Below, one piece after another: positions 55,781 to 64,000 of a DNA stretch of 64,000 bases. The notes under the pieces are model-generated. The model did not search any database. It had not been told where the DNA came from and saw only the letters and a program-made list of their open reading frames with translations. Position numbers and translations under genes: made by a program. The stretch's first letter is position 1; each line of letters starts with the position of its first letter. Origin of the DNA: Diaporthe sp. PMI_573 (taxonomy: Eukaryota; Ascomycota; Sordariomycetes; Diaporthales; Diaporthaceae). The stretch covers positions 124,001 to 188,000 of the forward strand of contig JAJTUP010000102.1 in NCBI GenBank assembly GCA_021399435.1, read 5' to 3'.

Positions 55781-57400
55781 CTACTGTAATTCAACGTCGG
55801 ATTGAAAATCAGAGTCCGAGTCCGAGTCCGAGCCGGGGCTGCGTGGAGGCCATGTTCTATGGGGTCTACTTATCTTAACGATGTCTTTTTGACCGCACGA
55901 TTTCCTTTGCTCATTGAGATCGTCAACCCCTCCCTTGAACTTGGTGTACCAACAATATGAGCTCCTGGCCCAGGCCTTGGGGGTTGTTTTATCCTTCTTG
56001 TCGATTCCGACAAAATACATCCTCGGGTACATATCTGGGTACGTTTGTTCGGCACATGAGTAGTTCAGAATTTTGAAGTCAGACTTCTCGCGCTTGTTGA
56101 ATGTCTCCTTAGGCGATGGCGTTATTTTAAACTTTCCGCCTCTTTTACTCCCCTCAAAGCGTTGTGCTTCTTTTGGATAGTCTGATTTCGGCACCAGGTG
56201 GTGTCTTTCCTCGCCATTGCCAAGAAGACTATCAAGGCAGACATCCAGGAATCCAGCGATAGAGGCCGTGATTCGCCCCTTGATGTTCTTCTTGCCTGTG
56301 TCAGGATCAATTGCGAGAGTAATACGATCCCATTCCTCGTCGCGCTCTGGCGGCAAACCCTCAAATATTCGGTCTCGGTACACCTGCGGGTTCCTAGCCC
56401 ATGGCCGCCTCTCTTTCTCGCCCGAGATCCGCGAAGATGCGTGATATGTATTGTAGGCCCGATTAAGCTGTGGGTCCTTGTCACGCAGCTCTTTCACAAA
56501 TTGCGCTTGCGATGCAGGACAGTCGCTGACGAACTCCAAGGCAAGACCCCCCAGGTCGGAAACGCTGCGGTCGGCGTCCTGTCTCAAAAGGTATTCGAGG
56601 TAGAACTTGACATCTGCAAAGTCGCAGTCATTCTCCTTGGAGGTTACTGATAGCTTGTTTAACCAGTACTCGGTATCTTCCCCGAACGTTTCCCTGACCT
56701 TTCGCCAATGCCCGGAGTCAGAGCTCGTGGGATCAACGCCAGACCCTCTCGTGTTCCAGCTGCTAGTGGTGTCAGCTGTCGTCTCCCTGGAGCCTCTGCC
56801 GCTGGAGATTTCCAAATCCTGTAGAAGACCTTGGAGCTGCTCAGGATCCATAGATTTGAGCTGATCCCGGAGGGCGCTTGTCTTGGCTTCGTCGTCGGCC
56901 GCCTCCCTAGCCTTCTTGGCTTCGTCATCGGCCGCCTCCCTAGCCTTCTTGGCTTCGTCGTCGGCCTTCTTGTTGGCTTCCTCATCGGCCGCCTCCCTAG
57001 CCTTCTTGGCTTCCTCATCGGCCGCCTCCCTAGCCTTCTTGGCTTCGTCGTCGGCCTTCTTGTTGGCTTCCTCATCGGCCGCCTCCCTAGCCTTCTTGGC
57101 TTCGTCGTCGGCCTTCTCCTTGGTATTTTCAATTTGAGTGGCTTTCCCTTTAAGATCTGGCAGGTTTGGGTATTCCTTTTGAAGCTTCTTATATTGTGAC
57201 TCAAATGATTTTTTCACCCTCCACTCCGGAGGAAACGGTTCAAACTCCTCAGATTTGTCGACAAAGTAATCCGGGTTCCCTATCTCAAGAATTATTCTTT
57301 TTGCGTCTTCGGTCACATTCTCTAGAGACTTGGCCGCTGGATTGTTCTCGATAAAGCGCCGCACCTGGCGGGCTAGACGGGTACCGTTCTCATTCGACAT
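55781..57400 (-). CDS. Ala/Lys/Glu-repeat coiled-coil protein, unknown
   Basis: Single ORF of 539 aa. Residues 1-92 form a helical domain (RLARQVRRFIENNPAAKSLE). Residues about 93-172 are near-perfect 11-residue repeats (KKAREAADEEA / KKADDEAKKAREAADDEA), a long single helix or coiled coil. A Ser/Thr-rich linker and then a folded 300-residue C-terminal region follow, with YWLNKLSVTSKENDCDFADV, SDCPASQAQFVKELRDKDPQ, ERRPWARNPQVYRDRIFEGL, then GNGEERHHLVPKSDYPKEAQ and an acidic SDSDSDSD tail. I do not recognise the C-terminal region; the ERHHLVPKS segment is weakly like an HNH-type EHH. No catalytic claim is made. The DNA repeats (33-bp units) may expand and contract. Confidence 0.7.
   Translation of the reverse strand: MSNENGTRLARQVRRFIENNPAAKSLENVTEDAKRIILEIGNPDYFVDKSEEFEPFPPEWRVKKSFESQYKKLQKEYPNLPDLKGKATQIENTKEKADDEAKKAREAADEEANKKADDEAKKAREAADEEAKKAREAADEEANKKADDEAKKAREAADDEAKKAREAADDEAKTSALRDQLKSMDPEQLQGLLQDLEISSGRGSRETTADTTSSWNTRGSGVDPTSSDSGHWRKVRETFGEDTEYWLNKLSVTSKENDCDFADVKFYLEYLLRQDADRSVSDLGGLALEFVSDCPASQAQFVKELRDKDPQLNRAYNTYHASSRISGEKERRPWARNPQVYRDRIFEGLPPERDEEWDRITLAIDPDTGKKNIKGRITASIAGFLDVCLDSLLGNGEERHHLVPKSDYPKEAQRFEGSKRGGKFKITPSPKETFNKREKSDFKILNYSCAEQTYPDMYPRMYFVGIDKKDKTTPKAWARSSYCWYTKFKGGVDDLNEQRKSCGQKDIVKISRPHRTWPPRSPGSDSDSDSDFQSDVELQ
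56880..57120 (-). repeat. 33-bp tandem repeat encoding the Ala-rich helix
   Basis: Units around GCCGCCTCCCTAGCCTTCTT separated by GGCTTCGTCGTCG or GGCTTCCTCATCG variants. They are arranged partly as a higher-order 99-bp unit (56955-57053 versus 57054-57116 and beyond). The repeat is in frame with the protein. Confidence 0.8.
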
Positions 57401-57772
57401 TTTCTTGGTCGGCTAACTGAGTAAAATAGATATGAAAGATGCTGTTTGGAGATGCCCAGAAAGCCTGATGCATGTGCTGCGGTTCGGTATCTTTATATCT
57501 TGGACGATGTGAGTACAATCTCGTAGACCCCGGGATCCCGAGCCCAGGACTGATACCGAACCGGGAGCCGGTTGCTGGAAGCCGCTCTTTCAGGACGGGC
57601 AATTGGGGCTCGGAACCAGGAGTCCCACGGCGAGGCCGGTAATTCAGGAACGAGCAATGAGGATGTATTCGGGAACACAGTTGTCAATTATTGGAAATCG
57701 GTCTCAAATAAGAGGGGATGTAGGACCGCTATCACTTCCTGAGCTCCAGCGTTGGTCCACTGTACGTACAGG
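57401..57772. other. divergent intergenic region
   Basis: A 372-bp interval between the start of the repeat protein (-) and the start of the ferric reductase-like gene (+). A TATA-like box for the minus gene lies at 57491-57497. Confidence 0.45.
57491..57497 (-). promoter_or_regulatory. TATA-like box of the repeat-protein gene
   Basis: TATAAAG on the minus strand, about 91 nt upstream of the start at 57400. Confidence 0.4.
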
Positions 57773-59683
57773 ATGGACCTCATTATTATAGTATACACTA
57801 TAACAGTCTTTGTCGCTCTCCTACTGTTCTACCCAGTTTTATACGCCTTGCGATACCTCAAGCGGCGCTTCACTCATAGCTGCCCTCGTTTGCACCATGT
57901 TTTCCACTACCTTCTCAACTCATTTCTCCCTACTATACTCAACAACCTGTCGTTTTTTGTGCTCTCAATGGTTCCCGGGACCAACCGTTTCGCCCGCAAT
58001 GTACAGTATCCCCTTATCGTACCGAGGAGGTACTGGATGAGCATCACTCGGTTAGAATTCGCGGTCCTCACGTTGTATCTTGGAGCCAATGTGGCAGTCC
58101 TCGTTTTGAAAAGAGCGAACGTTGAATCCGTGGCAGCAATGTTGGCCATCATCAATGCAACACTGCTGTTCCTCGGGGCCCGCACCAACCCTCTCGCTGA
58201 CTTCATTGGGGTTCCGCTGTCGATATATTATACCTTTCACCATTTCATTGGCAGGGTAGTCGTCGTGGAAGGTATCATACACGCCGCACTGGCTTTCAGG
58301 CGGTCGCGGCCCGATCAGACTACCATATCCGGCTATAGTGTAAGTCGACTGGGCCCTCTTCAAGGTGAAGCTGACAACCACAGGCTGCCGGGCTGCTTGT
58401 TGCCCTGTTATTTACCTCTCTGTACTGCATACGTCGGTACCTGGTCCGGGCCTTTGGAAAGATACACCTCGTTCTCGCGCTCGCCATGCTTGGTGCTACT
58501 ATCTGGCACGTCCTCACCCAGACAGGCTGGCAGGCTAGGGTGATTCTTCTAATTTCTGGGGGCTTATGGGTCTTGAATACTGGGTACGTGTATATCAGGC
58601 TTTCGTTCTATGCCACTGGTGCGACCATAATTGACGAGACTGGCGATTCCGAAATCTCGCGGATTACTGTCTCCTGCCACCGCCCCTTCCGTCACTTCCC
58701 CGGGAGCTACTTCTATATCTTCCCTCCGGGGTCCGTCTTTCACTATAGCTTATTGACCAGTTACCCAATGGCGGCGCTCTGGTACGAGCCCGACTCAGAG
58801 GGAGAGGGCAGCACTATCACGTTTCTGGTCCTGCATAGTGGCCCTCTCAGATCACTTCGTTTTAAGAGGGGCGAGAGGCTGCTTATCGACGGCCTGTACG
58901 GCCAAGATCTGAATCTTGAATCCTTCGAAAGCGTGATGCTCGCAGCACATGGGGCTGGGATCGTGGGTGTCCTCTCTATCGCCCGGACCCTCTGGGAGTG
59001 CCGGCACGATAACGTCCTCTGCAGGGTGAATATCTTCTGGAGCCTAGACAGAAACTCGCAAGGAGAGCGGGCGTCTGAATATTTGAAACTTTTGCAAAAC
59101 CTAGACTCCGGTAACGTGAGCACACTATTTGCCCTATCTGTGGTCGCCGTGCTGATATCCACAGGAACTGTTCGTTGTGTGGTGCGTGTACCCACCCGCA
59201 CCGAAGGCGACGCCACTATTTAGGGAAACAAGCCATTGGATATGTTTTGATGAGCATGACCACTACCCGCTGCTGGAATGTATGATGGATGCTACTTCGG
59301 GGAAGAGTATGGTTGTGGGCAAGTCCCCCTCTCCTACGAGCTGACTCCGGCTGACAGTCATTACAGCCTGCGGCGGACCCGATTTCTCCGCCCACGTCCG
59401 CAAAGCTGTCGTCGACCGCAGGGCAGACCGACCGGTCGAGTTTGTGGAAGTGCAGTACCGACCGAGTGCTAGGCTATCTCGCGCTGCCAATGACAAAGAT
59501 TCCGAGCAAGGAACGAACAAGCTAAGCGTTGTCGGTGACGTGGATTTGGAAAAGGGGAGGAACAGGTCAGGTGAGACCTCGCCAGCGGAGGGTGAGGACT
59601 GGGATGAAATCACGCTTTGTTCTCAAACTGGCACGCCCGTAAATGGTATACCGCGAAAGACGTGGCAGAAAAAGACACACTAG
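57773..59683 (+). CDS. ferric reductase-like transmembrane oxidoreductase (4 exons)
   Basis: Exons 57773-58339, 58384-59115, 59165-59306 and 59358-59683; 588 aa. Introns are 44, 49 and 51 nt with GCTGAC/GCTGAT branch sites, and joining them restores a continuous protein. N-terminal spans are followed by heme-helix segments with paired His (YYTFHHFIGRVVVVEGIIHA; GKIHLVLALAMLGATIWHVL). The FAD-binding part is CHRPFRHFPGSYFYIFPP, the NADPH part is ESVMLAAHGAGIVGVLSIAR, and the C-terminal ITACGGPDFSAHVRKAVVD corresponds to the Cys-Gly motif of the family. It would move electrons from NADPH across the plasma membrane to ferric iron or another acceptor. Usual fungal ferric reductases are 600-750 aa, so this copy is slightly short. 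Its neighbour is a DUF3723-like gene. Confidence 0.88.
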
Positions 59684-60515
59684 AAGGAGCACGGGGCTAC
59701 AGCTGGTCCCGCTGTTCGTGAAGGGGGACTGTCCTAGGCTCGCACCACATCAGAATGAAACACGTCGATCCTACTGCTGAGGCCATTACTACAATCAAGG
59801 CTGGGTACTGTGCTGTGTAATTCAAACGCTGCATGAATCACTTGTCGTTTCTGCAAAGCAGTATCTTAGAGCCATTCAAAGCAGTAACGTGGCTTGAGGA
59901 TCCCAGACCAGGATATTTATAGCACACAGCTTAGTAGGATATCAGACAGACCAGTACATTTCACGTTAAGTCTGAGTGATCTGAGTGATGATGCGCAAAC
60001 CGAAAGTCAGACAAGTACCATTAAGTCTATAAAGCTGGGTTACGACCTCACCTCATTTTAAGACTGAATACCAATCGATTTTGCATGCCATGCATCACTT
60101 CCTTCTTGCACACACCTCCTCTGGCTCCTTGAGGGTCCGCAACAAGCCTCGCCCAGGCGGCCCGATGATCAGATGCTATATATAGCTGGCTGAGGAGTCG
60201 GTTGCGCGGCTGCGTGGATTTCCATTCTGGCTTTTTGACCTTGTACGGCATGGAACAGAGCCGCATGACACTGCAGACTCGATGAGGGACTCGCTGAGTT
60301 GTGAAGTGGCACCCAAGATAGCAAACCCGGGAACCCGGAAACCAGGATGCAGGCTTGTGAGAGGGGCTGAGTCCGATCGAAGCGCCCCTATCAGTACTTC
60401 TCTCGGTCGCACACTACTAGACCCACGGGAAAAGGAACGACGGCGTAAGCTCTAGAGTTAATGCATGACATTTCGACTGCACAAGACACGTGTGCCTTAG
60501 GCTTCCACGACACCG
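59684..60515. other. intergenic
   Basis: No gene recognised; presumed promoter of the DUF3723-like gene. Confidence 0.45.
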
Positions 60516-63500
60516 ATGATGGCAGACGAAGACATAATCGGGGTCATTCAAGTCCCACTGAATGCTTATACTTACCAGCCTGGTAAGGGGAGGGACGAAG
60601 ACCCGGCGATCGTCAAGCACCTCTCCGCTGTCTTCAACAAGGAGGGGTGCAATCCGGATCAATGGGAGCACCACATCAAGGGCGAGGTCGACGCCGCAAC
60701 ATACAGCAGGCTTTTGATTGCTCTGGGACTCTCTGAGGGCAAATTCCGGAACACGGTGCGAACGGGCATGTACCCGCGGGTGCGACTCCGGAAACGCATC
60801 GTTTGTCTCGATGGGCGACAGAGAATCGCGGCAGCACGGGTCAAGTTTGGGAGTAAATTCTGGTGGCCAGTCAAGCTCTATCGCGATCCTCACGTGTCTA
60901 GATCCTCTCACCAGACAAGATATCCGGACGGCGAAATCTGCTGGCACATGTTCCGTCTCGCACTTGGAAGGCCGGACCTGGGCGGAGACTGGACGTCGGA
61001 GCTGACAAAGAGCAAGAGGAAAATCCTCAACCTCCTGCTCCGGAGGGAGGACGGAGAGTTGAAGTATGAGGATTTCGTGGCCGCCCTTTGCGACGTCCTC
61101 GAGTTCCCGGGTACGAGGCGAGGGTTCAAGCTCGGCAACATGCATAAGTATACCGCGTTGAGGTGCCTCGAATTTCCTGTGCGATACCTTCGGCGCATGT
61201 CGCGCATCTATCGCAGGGTGACAGGCGATGCCTCTGTGGTGCCGCACATGGACTCTAAGACCATCGGCTGTTTTCAATACCGTCATCCTTCGAATAGGTC
61301 TGACCAAGATTATATCCGGCTCATGATGGACACGCGAGAAGCTTTCCGGGGCGTGAAAAGCGCGTCCGTCCGGCGAGGTATCAGACAAGAGCTACTATCT
61401 CTCGACGTCATCTTCCCGAGCTTCGAGACGTTCCACCAGAACATGACATACTTCTCTGTCGGGGCCAAGATCTTGCGGAGTCACATCACCGATGACCCGG
61501 ACAAGTCCCTGGAGAGAGATAAGGAAGCAGGAGACGTCGGGCTTTTCCAATCCCTACAGATGTGCTGGACTCAGCCGAAGAGACCTCTCATGGAGGTTTC
61601 CGATGGGATAATCCAGCCCTTGGTGTCGTTGGACGTGGAATTGGCCTGTATGCTGCTCTTCCTCGATGGCCTAAGGGACTGTCTTCATCTATCGAAAGAG
61701 CCAATCCTGCAGGACAGGCGCGGTGAGCCCACCCCGGTGGCTGCCGTGGACCCTTGGTATGTTTCTCGGCTGCGGGCCCGAGCGCGACAATATGGCTTTC
61801 ATACGACCAAAATCAGCCGCGGCCTCGCGGCAAAGCCTCTGCCGCCACGTCAACTGGACTGGGATCTCGACTGGGATGCGAGGGCAAAGGACTGGCGAGC
61901 TGGGAAGCCCACCATTCGCAATTTCCTCGACCTGCAGCGCGACGCCTTCTTGCCCATCCTCGAACAGGCTGATGGTCGGATGAAAGTGACGGCAGCTGTG
62001 GTGCAAAAAGACTTCCTGGAGGCTTTTTTCGGCCCGTGGTCGTATATGACAGACGGGCCAGAGCTTGCAAGCGATTTGGGTTCCCTCCCCGGGGGAGAAG
62101 TCATGGAGATCGACGACGATGGTCCACGGCCACTATATGGGAGCGCGACAGCCGTCCACAGGGACCGGCCGCTTCCACAGCCAACAAATCCATCAGCTCA
62201 ACAAACACAGCAAGGGCTGGAACAGCACGAAACGCGGGAAACCTTGCAGGGGCTGTCATCACAGCAGGCTCCTCCGCACCAGCTGCCGGAGACTCTATGT
62301 CAAGTTGATCCACCTGAAGGACAGGGGCAAGTCCTCGATCCGGCCATGCAGGTGGACTCAGAGCCAACGTTAGCAGAGATATTCGAAAACCCGCTCAGCA
62401 CAGGCAGTAATATTCGAAGCAGCCGCTACAAGCCACTAAGACGGCATGACACGAACCAACGCAGCAGATCCCCTACCAACTGGGTTCCCGACTCCCGGTA
62501 TCGCCAGAACCGATCTCCTGTTGGCCCGTCGCGCTCCCCCATCCGGCCTCCCACCCGTCCTGGTCCAGCCGCTGCCTCCGAAACAGCCACCGGAGAGTTG
62601 GTTAGGAAAAGCCTGATACCCCCTCCACAAGCAACAGACCGGTCCCCAATCTCTGAGGCGGAGAGTCATAACATGTCCGTATACGAGGATCCGGTAGCTC
62701 AGCTACAAGAACCGGTCGTCTCTCATACGGAGCAGCAGACGACAGCACCTCCGGCCCGGGACAAGGATACCAGTCGCAAGGCAGCTCGACAGCAGCCTAC
62801 ATGGCTGTTCCGGTTTGATCCCACAAGCAGGCCAGATTGGACGAAAGGAAAGCCATCAAAACGATCCCCAGTCCAGCCTCCGAAGCCTGCTACCCCTGTC
62901 GGTCCTCCCGAAGCCGCGTCGGCAGGGATCTCGCGCGCCCGACTGGCCGAGGCGTTCGAGGTCCCCGCGCCCACGGAAGATTTACCTCGGTCTCAGGATA
63001 ACAGCCTCCATGCTGTTCGCCGGCAACCAAGTACGAAGTCTGCCCGCCACGATCCCTGGAGCAGATCAGGCCGGGCAACAACACCACCGAAGCGATCTCC
63101 AATCCAACCACCTAGGGGTACTGGCCCAGCTGCCACCCCCGCCACCAAACCAACCCATGATCAGCTGTCGAGACGGTCCCCAATACATCCGCCCACCCAG
63201 CCCAAAGTGCACCGTGTCCCAGAGACACCAGAAGTCTCACTCAATCTGACAGCCGACCAGCCAGTCCGTCAAATACAAGAACGTCAGACGGAGGGCCCCC
63301 TCTGGCAAACAACAGACAATTCAATTCAAAATGAGGATATCAATATCCAGCTCGGAACAGGTTCATCGAAGCGGCCCCCAATCCTACCTCCCAAGACCAT
63401 GCACGCTTCCCAGAAGAGCACGAAAGACAACACATCTATTAAAAAAGGGGGAGCGGGAGTCGGCGCGGCTGGGCGTCCTTCGAGGCGATCTCCCGTGGAT

Positions 63501-64000
63501 CCGCCGGATAATCAGACGCCTCGGCGCAGCGAGAGGATCCGTCTGCTCAGCCAAGAACCCCTGAACCCACCTCCACAGGCCTCCTCTACTTCAGAACCCC
63601 CCCAAAAGGTGGCTGAAAATAAGAATGTGAGCAAAAATATAAGCCGGACGAGACTACCAAAACTACGGACCTCGCAGCTCACAGATGCTCGGGATAATGG
63701 GACGCCTCGGCGCAGCGAGAGGATTCGTCTGCTCAGCCAGGAGCCTCCCGGCCCAGATCTTCCGGCCCACTCCACTTCACGGCCTTCCCAAAAAGTGACT
63801 GAAAACAAGGATGCGAGGAGGAAGATGATCGAGACAAGACTGTGGGAAATGCGGAACCGGCAGGAAGCAGACCACTTACGGGCGCCAGCCAGGCCTAAGA
63901 AGAAGCTTGAAAAGGCGAGGCGTCAATCTCGAAAACGCAAGGTGGTACCGAGGCACTCTCAAACATCCCATGAGCTTCATACCCCTAGAGACACCCATAT
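60516..64000 (+). CDS. DUF3723-like protein, 3' end outside the window
   Basis: Open without a stop from ATG 60516 to the window end (1161 codons, no intron). A TAG lies in frame 15 nt upstream of the ATG. Residues 1-140 hold VIQVPLNAYTYQPGKGRDED, KEGCNPDQWEHHIKG and KRIVCLDGRQRIAAARVKFG, the last being the 'CLHGRHR..A' block seen in fungal DUF3723 proteins and recalling ParB-type folds. Helical segments follow (SELTKSKRKILNLLLRRE; LGNMHKYTALRCLEFPVRYL; LDVIFPSFETFHQNMTYF) as in that family. After about residue 520 it becomes Pro/Ser/Arg-rich with repeated RSPxxPP motifs and two GTPRRSERIRLLSQEP-type repeats. DUF3723 genes recur as accessory genes in Starship elements; biochemical function unknown. 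The minus ORF at 60417-61388 is its shadow. Confidence 0.8.
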   Translation, partial: MMADEDIIGVIQVPLNAYTYQPGKGRDEDPAIVKHLSAVFNKEGCNPDQWEHHIKGEVDAATYSRLLIALGLSEGKFRNTVRTGMYPRVRLRKRIVCLDGRQRIAAARVKFGSKFWWPVKLYRDPHVSRSSHQTRYPDGEICWHMFRLALGRPDLGGDWTSELTKSKRKILNLLLRREDGELKYEDFVAALCDVLEFPGTRRGFKLGNMHKYTALRCLEFPVRYLRRMSRIYRRVTGDASVVPHMDSKTIGCFQYRHPSNRSDQDYIRLMMDTREAFRGVKSASVRRGIRQELLSLDVIFPSFETFHQNMTYFSVGAKILRSHITDDPDKSLERDKEAGDVGLFQSLQMCWTQPKRPLMEVSDGIIQPLVSLDVELACMLLFLDGLRDCLHLSKEPILQDRRGEPTPVAAVDPWYVSRLRARARQYGFHTTKISRGLAAKPLPPRQLDWDLDWDARAKDWRAGKPTIRNFLDLQRDAFLPILEQADGRMKVTAAVVQKDFLEAFFGPWSYMTDGPELASDLGSLPGGEVMEIDDDGPRPLYGSATAVHRDRPLPQPTNPSAQQTQQGLEQHETRETLQGLSSQQAPPHQLPETLCQVDPPEGQGQVLDPAMQVDSEPTLAEIFENPLSTGSNIRSSRYKPLRRHDTNQRSRSPTNWVPDSRYRQNRSPVGPSRSPIRPPTRPGPAAASETATGELVRKSLIPPPQATDRSPISEAESHNMSVYEDPVAQLQEPVVSHTEQQTTAPPARDKDTSRKAARQQPTWLFRFDPTSRPDWTKGKPSKRSPVQPPKPATPVGPPEAASAGISRARLAEAFEVPAPTEDLPRSQDNSLHAVRRQPSTKSARHDPWSRSGRATTPPKRSPIQPPRGTGPAATPATKPTHDQLSRRSPIHPPTQPKVHRVPETPEVSLNLTADQPVRQIQERQTEGPLWQTTDNSIQNEDINIQLGTGSSKRPPILPPKTMHASQKSTKDNTSIKKGGAGVGAAGRPSRRSPVDPPDNQTPRRSERIRLLSQEPLNPPPQASSTSEPPQKVAENKNVSKNISRTRLPKLRTSQLTDARDNGTPRRSERIRLLSQEPPGPDLPAHSTSRPSQKVTENKDARRKMIETRLWEMRNRQEADHLRAPARPKKKLEKARRQSRKRKVVPRHSQTSHELHTPRDTH

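Noticed and set aside
56659..57204. Arg/Pro-rich and Leu/Gly-rich ORFs in other frames of the Ala repeat
   Set aside because: Frame shadows created by the 33-bp repeat of the 55781-57400 gene.
60417..61388. 323-aa minus-strand ORF
   Set aside because: It lies antisense over the DUF3723-like ORF, which has recognisable domain text and stays open for 3.5 kb. The minus product is Arg/His/Pro-rich with no domain.
1..64000. CRISPR arrays, rRNA or tRNA genes
   Set aside because: No regularly spaced repeats of CRISPR type and no rRNA text seen. I could not recognise a tRNA cloverleaf by eye; a covariance search would decide.
1..64000. DUF3435 tyrosine recombinase (Starship captain)
   Set aside because: Looked for its typical catalytic context in the frames given and found none in this window.

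Overview
The window is nuclear DNA of a filamentous ascomycete (Pezizomycotina). Genes are split by very short introns (about 44-62 nt) with GTRNGT donors, CTRAY-type branch sites and YAG acceptors. The protein families are typical of that group: multi-intron P450s, an MFS efflux pump, an NRPS-like reductase, a 2EXR protein, a fungal JmjC-like protein, a DUF3723-like protein and a fungal ferric reductase-like protein. One block looks damaged by repeat-induced point mutation (RIP). Genes are sparse, pseudogenes are common and there are long gene-poor stretches, so this is an accessory or subtelomere-like region rather than a core locus. The species cannot be told from the sequence.

Layout. 1-9 kb: a tetraspan membrane protein, a small secreted protein, a three-TM fragment, a diverged direct repeat and an unknown two-exon gene. 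9-15.6 kb: a P450, a small MADS/SRF-like protein and a four-exon MFS transporter. 15755-23126: a 7.4-kb DNA transposon with about 150-bp terminal inverted repeats flanked by TA. It carries a broken Tc1/mariner transposase, a broken gene of unknown function, a broken HeLo-like (fungal STAND N-terminal domain) gene, and a broken NB-ARC/TPR NLR. The last two are divergent. 24.5-25.8 kb: a degraded RBR ubiquitin ligase. 26-28 kb: a second P450. 29-41 kb: a JmjC-like protein, an acidic unknown protein, a possible transthyretin-like protein, a coiled-coil protein, a three-exon secreted protein, a 2EXR protein, a hotdog-fold thioesterase and an unknown protein. 41-46.7 kb: almost empty. 46.7-48 kb: a pseudogene of an HMG-CoA reductase catalytic domain. 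48.5 kb: a small secreted protein. 51.5-55 kb: an NRPS-like adenylation-thiolation-reductase enzyme whose last splice acceptor seems lost. 55.8-57.4 kb: an Ala/Lys/Glu-repeat coiled-coil protein. 57.8-59.7 kb: a four-exon ferric reductase-like protein. 60.5 kb to the end: a long intronless DUF3723-like ORF that leaves the window.

How the genes may work together. The P450s, MFS pump, NRPS-like enzyme and HMGR copy are secondary-metabolism functions, but they are scattered over 45 kb and two are damaged, so they look like a decayed or scrambled cluster. The strongest signal is the TIR element. Its HeLo-like protein and its NLR share a short F..N..G.N..I motif, at the C-terminus of one and the N-terminus of the other. 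They are divergently arranged, as in HET-S/NWD2-type amyloid-signalling pairs, and lie between the ends of a mobile element. A ferric reductase-like gene next to a DUF3723-like gene also recalls the accessory set of Starship giant transposons, although no DUF3435 captain was found here.
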